From: Psychrobacillus sp. BL-248-WT-3
Lineage (GTDB): Bacteria > Bacillota > Bacilli > Bacillales_A > Planococcaceae
DNA: 64,000 bases
Assembly: GCF_012843435.1 (NCBI RefSeq)
Contig: NZ_JABAFC010000004.1
Coordinates: 1-64,000 of the forward strand
Direction of reading: 5' to 3'
The position numbers and the translations under genes were made by a program. The notes below the pieces were generated by a model, which ran no database searches, was not told the DNA's origin, and saw nothing but the letters and a program-made list of their open reading frames with translations. Positions 16,867 through 27,096 of this stretch are shown here, in pieces. Numbering within the stretch: position 1 is the stretch's first letter; every line of letters starts with the position of its first letter.

Positions 16867-16940
16867 CAAGTATGTTACAGGTGCCTGGCACCTGTAACAT
16901 ACTTGGCACCTGTGAGATACGAGACACCTGTAACATATTA
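16867..16940. repeat. dispersed palindrome, copy 4, with trailing half-sites
   Basis: A perfect palindrome with 19-bp arms at 16867-16905 (CAAGTATGTTACAGGTGCC, one T, then its complement). It is followed by two degraded half-sites, GGCACCTGTGAGATAC and GACACCTGTAACATATT, to about 16940. The half-sites look like partial copies of the right arm. Confidence 0.9.
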
Positions 16941-16995
16941 AGCTTATCGAACTTAGCATTGAACAAATAAAAATGGTATTTATAATGATGTTTTT

Positions 16996-17501
16996 AATAT
17001 TTTCTGTAATGTTTTTGTAATGGAATCGATAGTTGGAAGAAAATTTTGAGGAAAGTTATTATGAGTTCAAGTATCTTCGAACTAAGATATTTGGCAGATG
17101 CAATATTACAAAAGATGGGTCAAAATAATCGGTTTATGTTAAGAATGATAAATTATTGATATTTTAGTTTGGATAATAAATTATCTAGAGTAAAAATATA
17201 TTATTAAATTTAAAATATTAAATTAACGGGACAAAAGTCTATGAGCGTTTAGTTCTAAGGTTATTTTTTGATTTTTTTGGATGCTTTGACTACTTAGTTT
17301 GAGAATGTTATTTATTATATTAGGCAATGGACTTAAACTCCTTTTAATCTCTAAAAAAAATATAAGGTAATAGGTTTAGAGATTACCAAATAGGGGGATA
17401 TGGCTATAGTAAATGGTTTTTTTAGTAAAATAAATAGTTAGAAGTATATTAAAAGTAAAAAATATCCATTAACAAATATTTTCTGTAAAATATTTGTAAT
17501 G
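16996..17501 (+). repeat. pair of 27-bp direct repeats in the long leader of the T7SS operon
   Basis: Bases 16996-17022 and 17475-17501 share AATATTTTCTGTAA followed by a diverged centre and TTTGTAATG, about 23 of 27 positions identical. A GTTGGAAG word follows each copy 10-25 bases later. The whole 16941-17607 stretch has no supported gene and is the upstream region of esxA. The repeats may be binding sites for an activator, or the trace of an old duplication of the promoter region. Confidence 0.6.
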
Positions 17502-17625
17502 TATTTGGTAAAAGAAGTAAAGTGTTGGAAGTATCTGTGAAGGAACGGCAAGTTCATCTTGTAGTTAGCTCTCACAGTTATTTTATAAATTCATCAAAAT
17601 ACTAAACAAAAGGGAGATGTATGAA

Positions 17626-17919
17626 ATGTCAGGAATTATTCGCGTAACACCAGCTGAGTTGGATGCAATGGCATCACGTTACAGTCATGAGTCAAGTGAG
17701 GTTGCTTCTCAAATCGGTCGTTTGGACGGTATGATCGGTGAATTGCAATCTATGTGGGAAGGTGCTTCTAGTGCAGCCTTTGCTGAACAATATGAAAGAC
17801 TTAAGCCACATTTCAATGATATGCGTGAGCTATTAAGTGAAGTTAGCGTACAGTTAAGCCGCACTGGTCAAGCTCTACAAGATGCAGATCAACAAATTGC
17901 AAGCCAAATCAGAGGGTAA
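17626..17919 (+). CDS. esxA: WXG100 family T7SS protein EsxA/YukE
   Basis: A 97-residue helical hairpin protein of the ESAT-6/WXG100 family, the founding substrate of type VII secretion. The WEG turn at residues 43-45 (SMWEGASS) separates two amphipathic helices. The C-terminus, IASQIRG, matches the YukE type. ATG 17626 is chosen because AAAAGGGAG is correctly spaced for it, and an ATG at 17617 directly abuts that SD; 97 residues is also the usual length. First gene of the secretion operon, after an unusually long AT-rich leader. Secreted as a dimer by EssC. Confidence 0.95.
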   Translation: MSGIIRVTPAELDAMASRYSHESSEVASQIGRLDGMIGELQSMWEGASSAAFAEQYERLKPHFNDMRELLSEVSVQLSRTGQALQDADQQIASQIRG

Positions 17920-18035
17920 CTTGGAGTATTGTTCAGGATGTAATATATAGAGCGTCATTCCATATTGGAAGGCGCTTTTCCTTCATTTTCAACTATTTTA
18001 AGCAAGCTTACACTCTTTAGGAGAGGTGTTACATT

Positions 18036-18275
18036 TTGTATATAGAAATTACAGTTGACCTTTCAAAGTATAACGGGAAAGTTATTGACCTCCGACTATC
18101 TGATTACTACACGATGAAAAAGATGATTGATATTGCGTGGCAGGCCGCTTCCATTTCCAACCCAAAGCGTGAGGGTCATTGGATACGCGTGGTAAACAAG
18201 GATAAATTATTCCCTGGGCATTTAACAATGTCTGAATGCGGCATTACGACCGGCGACCGAATTGAAATCATTTGA
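18036..18275 (+). CDS. yukD: ubiquitin-like T7SS protein EsaB/YukD
   Basis: A 79-residue beta-grasp protein of the YukD/EsaB family, a cytoplasmic T7SS accessory with a ubiquitin fold but without the C-terminal Gly-Gly needed for conjugation. YIEITVDLSKYNGKVIDLRL forms the first strands and TMSECGITTGDRIEII the last. TTG start, supported by AGGAGAGG 8-10 bases upstream. It lies between esxA and essB as in B. subtilis yukE-yukD-yukC. Its end overlaps the SD of the next gene, implying translational coupling. Confidence 0.9.
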   Translation: MYIEITVDLSKYNGKVIDLRLSDYYTMKKMIDIAWQAASISNPKREGHWIRVVNKDKLFPGHLTMSECGITTGDRIEII

Positions 18276-18288
18276 AGGAGAAATGGAC

Positions 18289-19704
18289 ATGGCCCCTAAA
18301 CAGAAAGATATGAGCAAAACAAAAACCAAACTTAAAGATAGACCATATACATATTTGAAAAATCGTACGGGTGCGGAAATTAATGAGGAAGCCAATAAAA
18401 CCACCTTTGTATTTCAAAAGGAAAGAGTTGCTTTTAAGCGTACCGAGGAAATAATCTTCCTAAAAGAAGTTAACCCAAAGATCTCTAAGGAGATTGTTAT
18501 TACTGACGACGAATTAATCGTTCAAGCCGAGATTCCAAAAGACCATATGCGTTTTAGAGACATTCATCGAGAAGAAGAAAAATCTAGGTGGATGCTAGGT
18601 TATCAGCTAGTAGAAAAGGTTTACTCTCACCCTTATCCCCGACTAAACCTAATAGTATGCCCGGAAAATATAATCTTTAGCAAGGCTTTGGATCCAATGT
18701 TTCTTTACTATGGTGTATTAGGAAGTTTACCTCCGTATGAAACAGATGAAGATAGGCTCTGGCTTGAAACAAAAGCAGTGGTAGCAGCAGCCATAGACAA
18801 TTCATTCACCTTTGAAGAGTACTTAAAGTACTCCGAAATATTAGAGCTCAAGGAAGTTGGAGCTACCATCATGGGTATGAAGGATAGCCAAGCTCTATTG
18901 GACTATATTACAGAAAAAATGGAACAGCTTGAAATCGTAGAAATGGGCAATATCAAGCTACCAAGAAAGAAATGGAAGTGGACTAAATACTTAGCAATCG
19001 GACTTGGCATTCTAATTCTTCCTGCAATCATTTTTACTATCATTTATTTTGTACATGAAAAGCCAAAGAACGAAGCCTATACACTTAGCCATGAATACTT
19101 TCTAGGACAAAATTATAGTCAGGTAGTGACCTTATTAGAACCTTATTCGGTAAAAGGGATGCCCTACATTGTTCTTTATGAGTTAGCGTACGCATCGGTT
19201 ACTAATGAAAGATTAGACGAAGAACAAAAGAAAAATGTGTTATCTAATATAACCCTTCAAACAGATGCAGAGTACTTGAAATATTGGATTCACCTAGGTC
19301 GAGGTGAGGCAGAAGATGCTGTTGACATTGCAAGAGCGATGGAGGACGGAGAGCTAATTACCTTTGGGTTACTAAAAAGACGCGAGGAAGTTAAAGCAGA
19401 CAAAGACCTTACTGGTGAAGAAATGCAAATTCTTCTGAATGAAATTGACCAAGAGGTAGAGGAATTTGAAAAGCTAATGCTTGAAGCTGAGGAAGCTGAA
19501 AAAGAGGCTGAGGAAGAAGCACAGAAAATAGAAGCAGAAAAAAAAGCAAAAACTGAAACAGCGAAACCGGAGGCCGCACCACCAGTATCAGAAACCGCAC
19601 CAGCAGAAACACCAGCACCTGCGACTCCGGAAACACCAGCTGCAACCGAAGCACCACCAGCTGCACCAGAAACGCCAGCAGCTGAAGAAAACGCAGCTAA
19701 TTGA
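18289..19704 (+). CDS. essB: T7SS membrane protein EssB/YukC
   Basis: A 471-residue single-pass protein of the EssB/YukC family. Residues 1-225 are the cytoplasmic pseudokinase-like domain, a transmembrane helix lies at about 230-252 (YLAIGLGILILPAIIF), and the extracytoplasmic part is helical, followed by an acidic stretch and a Pro/Ala/Thr-rich tail of about 45 residues. EssB/YukC is a structural core subunit of the Firmicute T7SS that contacts EssC. ATG 18289 has AAGGAG at eight bases and replaces a TTG inside yukD. The PAT-rich tail is longer than I would expect and may reach into the wall. Confidence 0.92.
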   Translation: MAPKQKDMSKTKTKLKDRPYTYLKNRTGAEINEEANKTTFVFQKERVAFKRTEEIIFLKEVNPKISKEIVITDDELIVQAEIPKDHMRFRDIHREEEKSRWMLGYQLVEKVYSHPYPRLNLIVCPENIIFSKALDPMFLYYGVLGSLPPYETDEDRLWLETKAVVAAAIDNSFTFEEYLKYSEILELKEVGATIMGMKDSQALLDYITEKMEQLEIVEMGNIKLPRKKWKWTKYLAIGLGILILPAIIFTIIYFVHEKPKNEAYTLSHEYFLGQNYSQVVTLLEPYSVKGMPYIVLYELAYASVTNERLDEEQKKNVLSNITLQTDAEYLKYWIHLGRGEAEDAVDIARAMEDGELITFGLLKRREEVKADKDLTGEEMQILLNEIDQEVEEFEKLMLEAEEAEKEAEEEAQKIEAEKKAKTETAKPEAAPPVSETAPAETPAPATPETPAATEAPPAAPETPAAEENAAN

Positions 19705-19774
19705 TGTTAGAAACTACTCACTTATTATTTGGCTATTTTAATAAACTATCAGGGTACGAAAGAGGGTGTTCAGG

Positions 19775-22700
19775 TTGTTACAGCTATGGGTATTTTATGG
19801 AGAAGATTATCAACGATTAGAGATAAAACAAAGAGAGTTTACAACACTAACCATTGGCCCTGCTATAGAGCATGATGTGACCGTCCAAAGTTTCCCTTTT
19901 CTTTTTGGAGAAATAAGGATTGAAAATAAGGAAAATCAATTAGTCCTTCACGACGGGGCACAGGAATTGGGAGTGTTGACAGAAGAAAGTGGTCTTGCAA
20001 TTGAGCAGAGAGATAAGATCTTAAAAGTGTTCGTATCTTCTTTACCGGTTCAGACAAAAACTTATTTTATTGATTATACAAACGAAGTGTCATTCGACAG
20101 TCATGAGGAACAAGCAACCTTTCATCGTACGAATATTATGTTCCCTGAAGTGGAGACTGGTCACTTCTCTTTCAATAAAATCAATGATGGCTGGATTATC
20201 AAAAAGGATTTTGCATGTCCTTTATATCTAAACGGAAAACGTTGCGGTACTAACCAAATTATTCAGCTCGGCGATGTACTACAATGGGCATTTATGGAGA
20301 TTAAACTGGTTCAAAGAGATTTAATCGAAATAGTGACAAGTAAGGAATATATAAGCCCGCTACCTGAAATAGAATTACCGAAAACGGAAAGATATGCTAT
20401 GTACCCAGAATATAGAAGAACACCTCGAATGATTTATGACTTACCAGAGGATAAAGTATCTATCTCCTTTCCTGCTCAGGAAAGTGATGCAGCAGGTCGA
20501 GGATTATTGATGACGATTGCACTACCGCTTGTCATGCTAATCGCTATTGGAACGATTACCATTTTTGTTCCACGAGGGGTATTTGTCATCATATCGATCA
20601 CGATGTTCATGGCTGTCCTTGTTACATCTACAATTAATTTCTTTAAGGAACGTAAAAAGAGAAAAGAAAACGAAGCGAAGCGAAGAAGAGTTTATGCGGC
20701 CTATATGGCAAATTTACGAGAAGAGCTGGATGGCTTATCGGAAAAGCAAAAGTTTGTGCTCGAGTATCATTATCCATCCTTTGAAAAAATGAAGATAATG
20801 ACAGAGGAGTTATCGGGACGGATTTGGGAGAAAAGTTTAGAAAGCCATGACTTTCTGCAATTTAGATTAGGCATTGGGGATGTCCCATCAAGCTATGAAA
20901 TAAAGCTTAGCTCTGGGGATTTAGCAAACAGAGAAGTGGACGACCTACTAGAAGAGGCGCAAAGAATGGAAAAGGTATATCAAACCATCCAATCTGCACC
21001 AATAACAACCGATTTACATCAAGGTATTTTAGGATTGATCGGTAAGGAAAATGTGGTCAAACGGGAGCTTCAACAAATAATTGGACAGCTAGCCTTTGCT
21101 CATAGCTATCATGATATTCGTGTGATTAATATTTTTAATCACAAAGAATACAAGGACTATGAATGGATGAAGTGGCTCCCTCATTCCACACTTCCAAACA
21201 TGCATGCGAAAGGCTTAATCCATAATGAGGAAACTCGTGATCAGTTGTTGTCCTCACTTTACGAAATAATTCGGGAAAGAGATGTGGATGAGATGAAAGG
21301 GAAAGTAAGATTTACCCCTCATCTAGTATTTATCATTTCGGATACATCTTTAATAGCAGAACATGTCATCATGGAATACTTAGAGAAAAAGAATACAAAA
21401 GAATTAGGTTTCTCGGTAATTTTTGCTGAATCGGCTGAGGAACGGATGACCGAGAATGTTCATACACTCGTTCGATATGTAAATGATCGTGAAGGAGATA
21501 TTTTAATAGAGGAAGGTAAGGCTGTAAACAGACCCTTCTATTTGGATGACTACGACGCTACAACTAATGAGCGATTCTCTCGTATGCTGCGAACATTGAA
21601 TCACCAAATAGGTATGAAAAATTCGATTCCCAATTCAGTTAGCTTTTTAGAAATGTTTGAGGTAAAGGACGTAGAAGACGTTCCTGTTCAACAATATTGG
21701 AAGACAAATGAATCAGCTAAATCTCTTGCAGTTCCGATAGGGCTCAAAGGGAAAAAAGAGCTTGTTCACTTAAATCTACATGAAAAAGCACATGGCCCTC
21801 ATGGATTGCTGGCTGGTACAACTGGATCAGGGAAAAGTGAATTTCTTCAAACATATATTTTATCACTTGCGGTTCATTTTCATCCGCATGAGGTTGCGTT
21901 TTTACTTATCGATTATAAAGGAGGGGGAATGGCACAGCCGTTCAAGAAAATCCCTCATCTGTTAGGAACAATAACGAATATTGAAGGTAGTAAAAACTTT
22001 AGTATGCGTGCCTTAACATCTATCAATAGTGAGCTTAAACGTAGACAGCGCTTATTTGATCGGTATGAGGTTGCTCATATCGATGACTATACAACGCTGT
22101 ATAAAAACGGTCTTTCTCTTGAACCACTTCCACATCTTTTTCTTATCTCTGATGAGTTCGCAGAGTTAAAGAGTGAGGAGCCAGAATTTATACGGGAGCT
22201 AGTAAGTACTGCTCGTATTGGACGTAGCTTAGGAGTACATCTAATCCTTGCTACTCAAAAACCCGGCGGAATTATTGATGAGCAAATTTGGAGTAATGCC
22301 CGTTTCCGAGTAGCCCTGAAGGTTCAGGATGCGAACGATAGTAAGGAAATTCTCAAAAATAGTGATGCAGCTTCCATTACCGTGACAGGTAGAGGATATT
22401 TGCAGGTAGGAAATAATGAGGTCTACGAGCTGTTCCAATCTGCTTGGAGTGGTGCGCCGTATATGGAAGAAACGTTAGAAGGAGAAGAGGACATTGCAAT
22501 TGTCACTGATTTAGGGCTAATTCCACTAACGGGCATTGAAACGAAGGTAAGTAAGAAAAAGAGTAAAATGACAGAAATTGAGGCAGTGACTGCTAAAATT
22601 GCTCAAACCCAAGAAGAAATGGCTATCCAAAAGCTCCAAAGTCCATGGCTGCCACCTTTGGCTTTAAGGATTACTCAGTCCAAGCATATAGAAGAAATGG

Positions 22701-24253
22701 AGGATGCCTTCCTACTTGGAATGATAGATGAACCAGAAAAACAGGCGCAAAATCCAATTTATTACGAATGGAAGAAGGACGGGAATGTAGGAATCTTTGG
22801 TTCCTCAGGTTATGGGAAATCTTATACATTATTAAGACTCTTACTAGGTATAGCAGACAATCTAAGCCCTGCCGAGGCTCACCTTTACATTTTAGATTAT
22901 GGAAATGGATCTCTTCTTCCTATGAGGCAACTGCCACATACAGCTGATTACTTTACGATGGATGAGGAGTTAAAACGAGATAAGCTTATAAATATAATAA
23001 AGGATGAGATATCTAACAGAAAGATAGCTTTCCAATTGGCTGAAGTGAGTAATATCCATATGTACAATAAAGTATCAGAATCTCCATTACCTCTTATTTA
23101 CATAGTAGTGGATAACTATGATATTGTGCGTGAGGAAATGGAAGAGCTAGAGGCACAGCTCATCCAGTTTGGTCGAGATGGACAATCATTAGGTATTCAT
23201 CTGCTTGTATCTGCAACAAGAGTACAGTCCATTAGACAATCACTCATGAACAATTTAAGAACTAAAATAGTCCATTATTTAATGGATAGCACAGAGTCGT
23301 ATGGTGTCATTGGAAGAGTTCCATTTGACTTAGAGCCTTTCCCAGGTAGAGCGATTATTAAAAAAGAAGAAGCGAAGTTTGCACAATTATTCCTCCCAGC
23401 ACATGGAGTAGACGATTTCGAGATTTTAGAATCTATTAAGTCAAAAGTGCAAGCATTGAAGAGTGCTTATGCAGATATGCCTGCACCAAAGCCAATTCCA
23501 ATGCTGCCGCTTGAGTTAAACAGCGACAACTTCCAAGACTATTTAGAGGATGACATAATGCCTGGAATAGTACAGCTTGGCTTAGATGAAGAAACAGTTA
23601 GAACGATTCCAATTAACTTTAATAAAAATCGTCATCTAATGCTGATTGGTCCGGTTCAAAGAGGTAAAACGAATACGATTAAGTGGTTATTACATCAATT
23701 TTTAGAAACGGAGAATGGCTTTATTGCTATCTTTGATTCATTTGATCGAGGTTTAGCAGCATTCTCAGACGAACCAAAAGTAGACTACTTAGAAACGAAA
23801 GATCGATTGATAGATTGGATTACCAACGTGGAGCAACATTATGTAGAAGTGGAAAGTAGCTATCTAGAAAGCTTGCAAAACGGACAATCACCAACAATCG
23901 TCCCTGCCTATTTCATCATTGATGGCTATACAAGATTTTTACAGCTCGCAGATGTAGGCATTCAGGATCGTCTATCTAAGCTAATGAAAAAATATACTCA
24001 TCTAGGCTTTAATGTGATTATATCGGCTAACAACTCAGAAATTACAAAAGGCTTCGATGCATTTACGAATGAATTGAAGCTCGTAAGACAAGGATTAGTA
24101 TTTATGAAAAAATCAGAGCAAACGCTGTATACAGTACCTTATGAAAGAAAAGAGGCAGAACTGCCTTTAGGTTATGCGCATTACGTATTCAATGGAAACG
24201 CCACAAAGGTGTTAATTCCGTTATGTAAGATGGAGAGGAAGATCACCCAATGA
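19775..24253 (+). CDS. essC: T7SS FtsK/SpoIIIE ATPase EssC/YukBA
   Basis: A ~1492-residue motor ATPase of type VII secretion. N-terminal FHA-like domains (about 1-190) precede a pair of transmembrane helices near 245-290. Three FtsK/SpoIIIE ATPase domains follow: D1 Walker A GTTGSGKS near residue 680 with Walker B LFLISDEF; D2 GSSGYGKS near 1009 with YIVVDNYD; D3 GPVQRGKT near 1292 with YFIIDGYT. All three P-loops keep Lys, but Walker B acids differ. TTG 19775 is preferred over GTG 19766 because of SD spacing and the YukBA-like start LQLWVFY. The gene overlaps esaA by four bases (ATGA). Confidence 0.95.
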   Translation: MLQLWVFYGEDYQRLEIKQREFTTLTIGPAIEHDVTVQSFPFLFGEIRIENKENQLVLHDGAQELGVLTEESGLAIEQRDKILKVFVSSLPVQTKTYFIDYTNEVSFDSHEEQATFHRTNIMFPEVETGHFSFNKINDGWIIKKDFACPLYLNGKRCGTNQIIQLGDVLQWAFMEIKLVQRDLIEIVTSKEYISPLPEIELPKTERYAMYPEYRRTPRMIYDLPEDKVSISFPAQESDAAGRGLLMTIALPLVMLIAIGTITIFVPRGVFVIISITMFMAVLVTSTINFFKERKKRKENEAKRRRVYAAYMANLREELDGLSEKQKFVLEYHYPSFEKMKIMTEELSGRIWEKSLESHDFLQFRLGIGDVPSSYEIKLSSGDLANREVDDLLEEAQRMEKVYQTIQSAPITTDLHQGILGLIGKENVVKRELQQIIGQLAFAHSYHDIRVINIFNHKEYKDYEWMKWLPHSTLPNMHAKGLIHNEETRDQLLSSLYEIIRERDVDEMKGKVRFTPHLVFIISDTSLIAEHVIMEYLEKKNTKELGFSVIFAESAEERMTENVHTLVRYVNDREGDILIEEGKAVNRPFYLDDYDATTNERFSRMLRTLNHQIGMKNSIPNSVSFLEMFEVKDVEDVPVQQYWKTNESAKSLAVPIGLKGKKELVHLNLHEKAHGPHGLLAGTTGSGKSEFLQTYILSLAVHFHPHEVAFLLIDYKGGGMAQPFKKIPHLLGTITNIEGSKNFSMRALTSINSELKRRQRLFDRYEVAHIDDYTTLYKNGLSLEPLPHLFLISDEFAELKSEEPEFIRELVSTARIGRSLGVHLILATQKPGGIIDEQIWSNARFRVALKVQDANDSKEILKNSDAASITVTGRGYLQVGNNEVYELFQSAWSGAPYMEETLEGEEDIAIVTDLGLIPLTGIETKVSKKKSKMTEIEAVTAKIAQTQEEMAIQKLQSPWLPPLALRITQSKHIEEMEDAFLLGMIDEPEKQAQNPIYYEWKKDGNVGIFGSSGYGKSYTLLRLLLGIADNLSPAEAHLYILDYGNGSLLPMRQLPHTADYFTMDEELKRDKLINIIKDEISNRKIAFQLAEVSNIHMYNKVSESPLPLIYIVVDNYDIVREEMEELEAQLIQFGRDGQSLGIHLLVSATRVQSIRQSLMNNLRTKIVHYLMDSTESYGVIGRVPFDLEPFPGRAIIKKEEAKFAQLFLPAHGVDDFEILESIKSKVQALKSAYADMPAPKPIPMLPLELNSDNFQDYLEDDIMPGIVQLGLDEETVRTIPINFNKNRHLMLIGPVQRGKTNTIKWLLHQFLETENGFIAIFDSFDRGLAAFSDEPKVDYLETKDRLIDWITNVEQHYVEVESSYLESLQNGQSPTIVPAYFIIDGYTRFLQLADVGIQDRLSKLMKKYTHLGFNVIISANNSEITKGFDAFTNELKLVRQGLVFMKKSEQTLYTVPYERKEAELPLGYAHYVFNGNATKVLIPLCKMERKITQ

Positions 24254-27096
24254 AAAATTTAAAGGGAACGGGATTATGGAAAATAGTTGCTGGGATTGTT
24301 CTAATATTAGCTCTCCCTATTTTGTTCTTTCAGCTGATGGGGGTCAGCATATTAGATTTAGACAATCCAAATAAAAGAGTTATTGCCATTGTCAATGAGG
24401 ATCAGGGGATCATAAAAGGTCAGGAAAGTATTGACATGGGGGTAGAGGTAGTGACGATACTAGCTACCGATTCACCATATGAATGGAAGGTAGTCGGCCG
24501 AGGGGCAGCTGAAAATGGGTTGAAGTCTAATCAGTATGAGGCCATCGTTTATATCCCTTCTAATTTTTCTTCCAATGTAATGTCTTATGATCAGCAAAAT
24601 CCGGAAAGAGCAGAATTCTCTTATAAGGTGCATTCACAAAAGGCTGGGCTACGAAAAGAGAGAGTGCTGCATGAGATCGAGTCAGCTACCAATCGTGTAA
24701 ATGAAAAGGTGTCTACTCTTTATTGGACATACGTAGCACAGGAAATGGATCATATTAAAAAGGAATTTGCGAATATATTAGGTAAGGAAACTGAGTTTCT
24801 ATCGACGATGTCAGCTTACTATAAGCCGGAATCTGAAACACTTGCTGAAGAAATGAAACGACAAAAGGAACAGATGGCTGGATTACTTTCAACAATGAGT
24901 TCAGCTAATAATTCTCACGCTGCAAGGATTGAAAATGCGGAAACTTTCGGAAACCAAATGACTGGATTTATCAGCTACGTCCAGCAATATAAAACGTTCC
25001 AGGATAGTCAAAAAGAAATTTTAAGACAAGTCCAAGATGACAGTCTTGCAAAGATAAAGGTTGCTGCCGCTTCTCAAGCAGAGCATTTCAATAAAACTGT
25101 TCAGCAGCTAGAAGATAGCAACGAAAAGTTAAATGATGAAATTTACAAAGTGAACAATATTATAGATGCCAACCAGGAGAAGTTCAATGCATTGTCTGAG
25201 CTCCGAAAAAGTGAGGTAGATCGCCAGCTTAATGACTTACTTGTCGTTCAAAAAACTGCAATCGATCGCTATAACTACTCGGTGCTTGCAAGCTTAGAAA
25301 AAGGAATTGAGGCAAGAAAGAACGGTACTGCTGTACTAGGGATAATGGATGTTGGAACTGATCCACAGCAACTAGTTCCAATCGGTACAGAAATGGAACA
25401 AAAGGCTGCAGCAAAAACAGGGACACTTCTTCCTACTTTAGAGGAGGAGCGTACAAAGGTTAATGAAATCCTTACAGCTCTACAGTCTTTAAAAACAAAA
25501 ATAGCTGAAACAGATCCAGAGTCTACATTGTTAACTGATTTGGATCAGCTACAAGGTGAATTGACAAATGTCACCGCGCTTATTTCTCAAAAAGAAAACG
25601 TGTGGAGCAGTTCCAATCAAGAAGGAACAAATGATTATGCTACTGCTGCTAAGGAATATACAAGTCTTTTAACAGATTATCAGGCCGTATACAGGGAATA
25701 TCAATCCGTGCAGCAAATTATAGACACCTACCCGGCTGATACGGTAAGGATAGGGTTGGAGATTAGTCAAAAAGAAGAAGCATTATTGACTCATGCTAAT
25801 CTAACAGCCGAACAGAAAACTAGATTACAAGAGTTATTTAGTAAAAGAGTTACCAATACAGAGCTAAGCTCTTTATTGTCCTATTATGCAACTTTAGAGC
25901 AGTTTGAATATACGTTGAATGAAGGAGGGGAAAGCACCAACAAGGATGCCCTGCTAGAAGACGAAATTTTAACAGCCTTACTTAAAAATGTGGTAGATGT
26001 TAATGAAATAGAATTAGAAGGCTGGACTGCAGTAGAAGAAAGTATACCGGAAACTCAATTAGGAATGACCGATTTAAGCACAACCTTTGCTGCTATTATG
26101 TCCGGTCAAAGAGAAACAGTGGAAGGGCAGCATTTATCGTTACTAAATGATTTAGATACGATTGATAAGCAGGCGAATGTATTGCTGCAGCAAATTCAAA
26201 ACCCAGCTACTATGTTAGGTGCAGAACCTCAGCAAACAGTAGGTGAGGGAGAAGTTGCATCCAGTCAACAAAATGTAAGTAATCAGCTAGTTTCTCTTAG
26301 TCAAATGATGAATACGTTATCGGACCGTCAGAATAACTTGGTAAATTACGCAAATGAATTGCACGCAAAAGCAGATAACATTAAAACTACATCTGATGAG
26401 TTTAGTAACAAATGGGAGATAAACGTGGATGCTATGTCTGATTTTGATGGGGACATACAAAGCTTCCTAGCAAACACTTATGTAGATGGACAGGAAAATG
26501 GTTATGCATTTAACCATTTTGTGAATCCGCTAGGAGTAAAAGGAGCTGCTGCTGTCTCAGAGGAAGGACAAAAGGTTCCACCAGTTATCTTATTTATCGT
26601 TCTACTGATTAGTAGTCTACTAATAGGTTACTTTACGTATCAATTAAAGGATGGGGCAGTTGGACTTCGTATAGCAATGACAATCATCTTATCTCTTTTA
26701 GTTGGGATTATTATTAGCCTATACAGTATTAATATGTACATCTTAAATGACGATCGTGCCATTCAATGGACGATATTTACGGTGCTATTACTATTAGCAA
26801 GTGCATCCATTGTTCGAGCGGCATTAGAGTTTGGTCAGGCAGCCGGGTGGCTAGCTGGAATAGTACTTATGTGTATTTACATTATTCCACTGCTGATTTT
26901 AGCAGTGCCAGATGTGAACGTACCTGATATTTTATCCAACGTGTATCTTTCAATAAAATATGAGGCTGAAACAAACTTTACGATAGGAGTAATCATTACA
27001 GGTGTTATAGCAATCATAATGCTAGTAGTATCCTATTTTGTAAGCAAGAACAATGGCCAAAACGCTACGACAGTAGATGAAGCGTATGAAGGCTAA
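24250..27096 (+). CDS. esaA: T7SS membrane protein EsaA/YueB
   Basis: A 948-residue polytopic protein of the EsaA/YueB family (YueB is the SPP1 phage receptor in B. subtilis). One N-terminal transmembrane helix (about 8-30) is followed by NEDQG and a very long extracytoplasmic domain rich in coiled coil (30-770), then five or so helices at 775-930. It projects through the cell wall and is part of the secretion machine. Translation is coupled to essC by an ATGA overlap, with GGAGAGGAAG as ribosome site. The middle of this ectodomain is probably the fastest-evolving part. Confidence 0.92.
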   Translation: MKNLKGTGLWKIVAGIVLILALPILFFQLMGVSILDLDNPNKRVIAIVNEDQGIIKGQESIDMGVEVVTILATDSPYEWKVVGRGAAENGLKSNQYEAIVYIPSNFSSNVMSYDQQNPERAEFSYKVHSQKAGLRKERVLHEIESATNRVNEKVSTLYWTYVAQEMDHIKKEFANILGKETEFLSTMSAYYKPESETLAEEMKRQKEQMAGLLSTMSSANNSHAARIENAETFGNQMTGFISYVQQYKTFQDSQKEILRQVQDDSLAKIKVAAASQAEHFNKTVQQLEDSNEKLNDEIYKVNNIIDANQEKFNALSELRKSEVDRQLNDLLVVQKTAIDRYNYSVLASLEKGIEARKNGTAVLGIMDVGTDPQQLVPIGTEMEQKAAAKTGTLLPTLEEERTKVNEILTALQSLKTKIAETDPESTLLTDLDQLQGELTNVTALISQKENVWSSSNQEGTNDYATAAKEYTSLLTDYQAVYREYQSVQQIIDTYPADTVRIGLEISQKEEALLTHANLTAEQKTRLQELFSKRVTNTELSSLLSYYATLEQFEYTLNEGGESTNKDALLEDEILTALLKNVVDVNEIELEGWTAVEESIPETQLGMTDLSTTFAAIMSGQRETVEGQHLSLLNDLDTIDKQANVLLQQIQNPATMLGAEPQQTVGEGEVASSQQNVSNQLVSLSQMMNTLSDRQNNLVNYANELHAKADNIKTTSDEFSNKWEINVDAMSDFDGDIQSFLANTYVDGQENGYAFNHFVNPLGVKGAAAVSEEGQKVPPVILFIVLLISSLLIGYFTYQLKDGAVGLRIAMTIILSLLVGIIISLYSINMYILNDDRAIQWTIFTVLLLLASASIVRAALEFGQAAGWLAGIVLMCIYIIPLLILAVPDVNVPDILSNVYLSIKYEAETNFTIGVIITGVIAIIMLVVSYFVSKNNGQNATTVDEAYEG

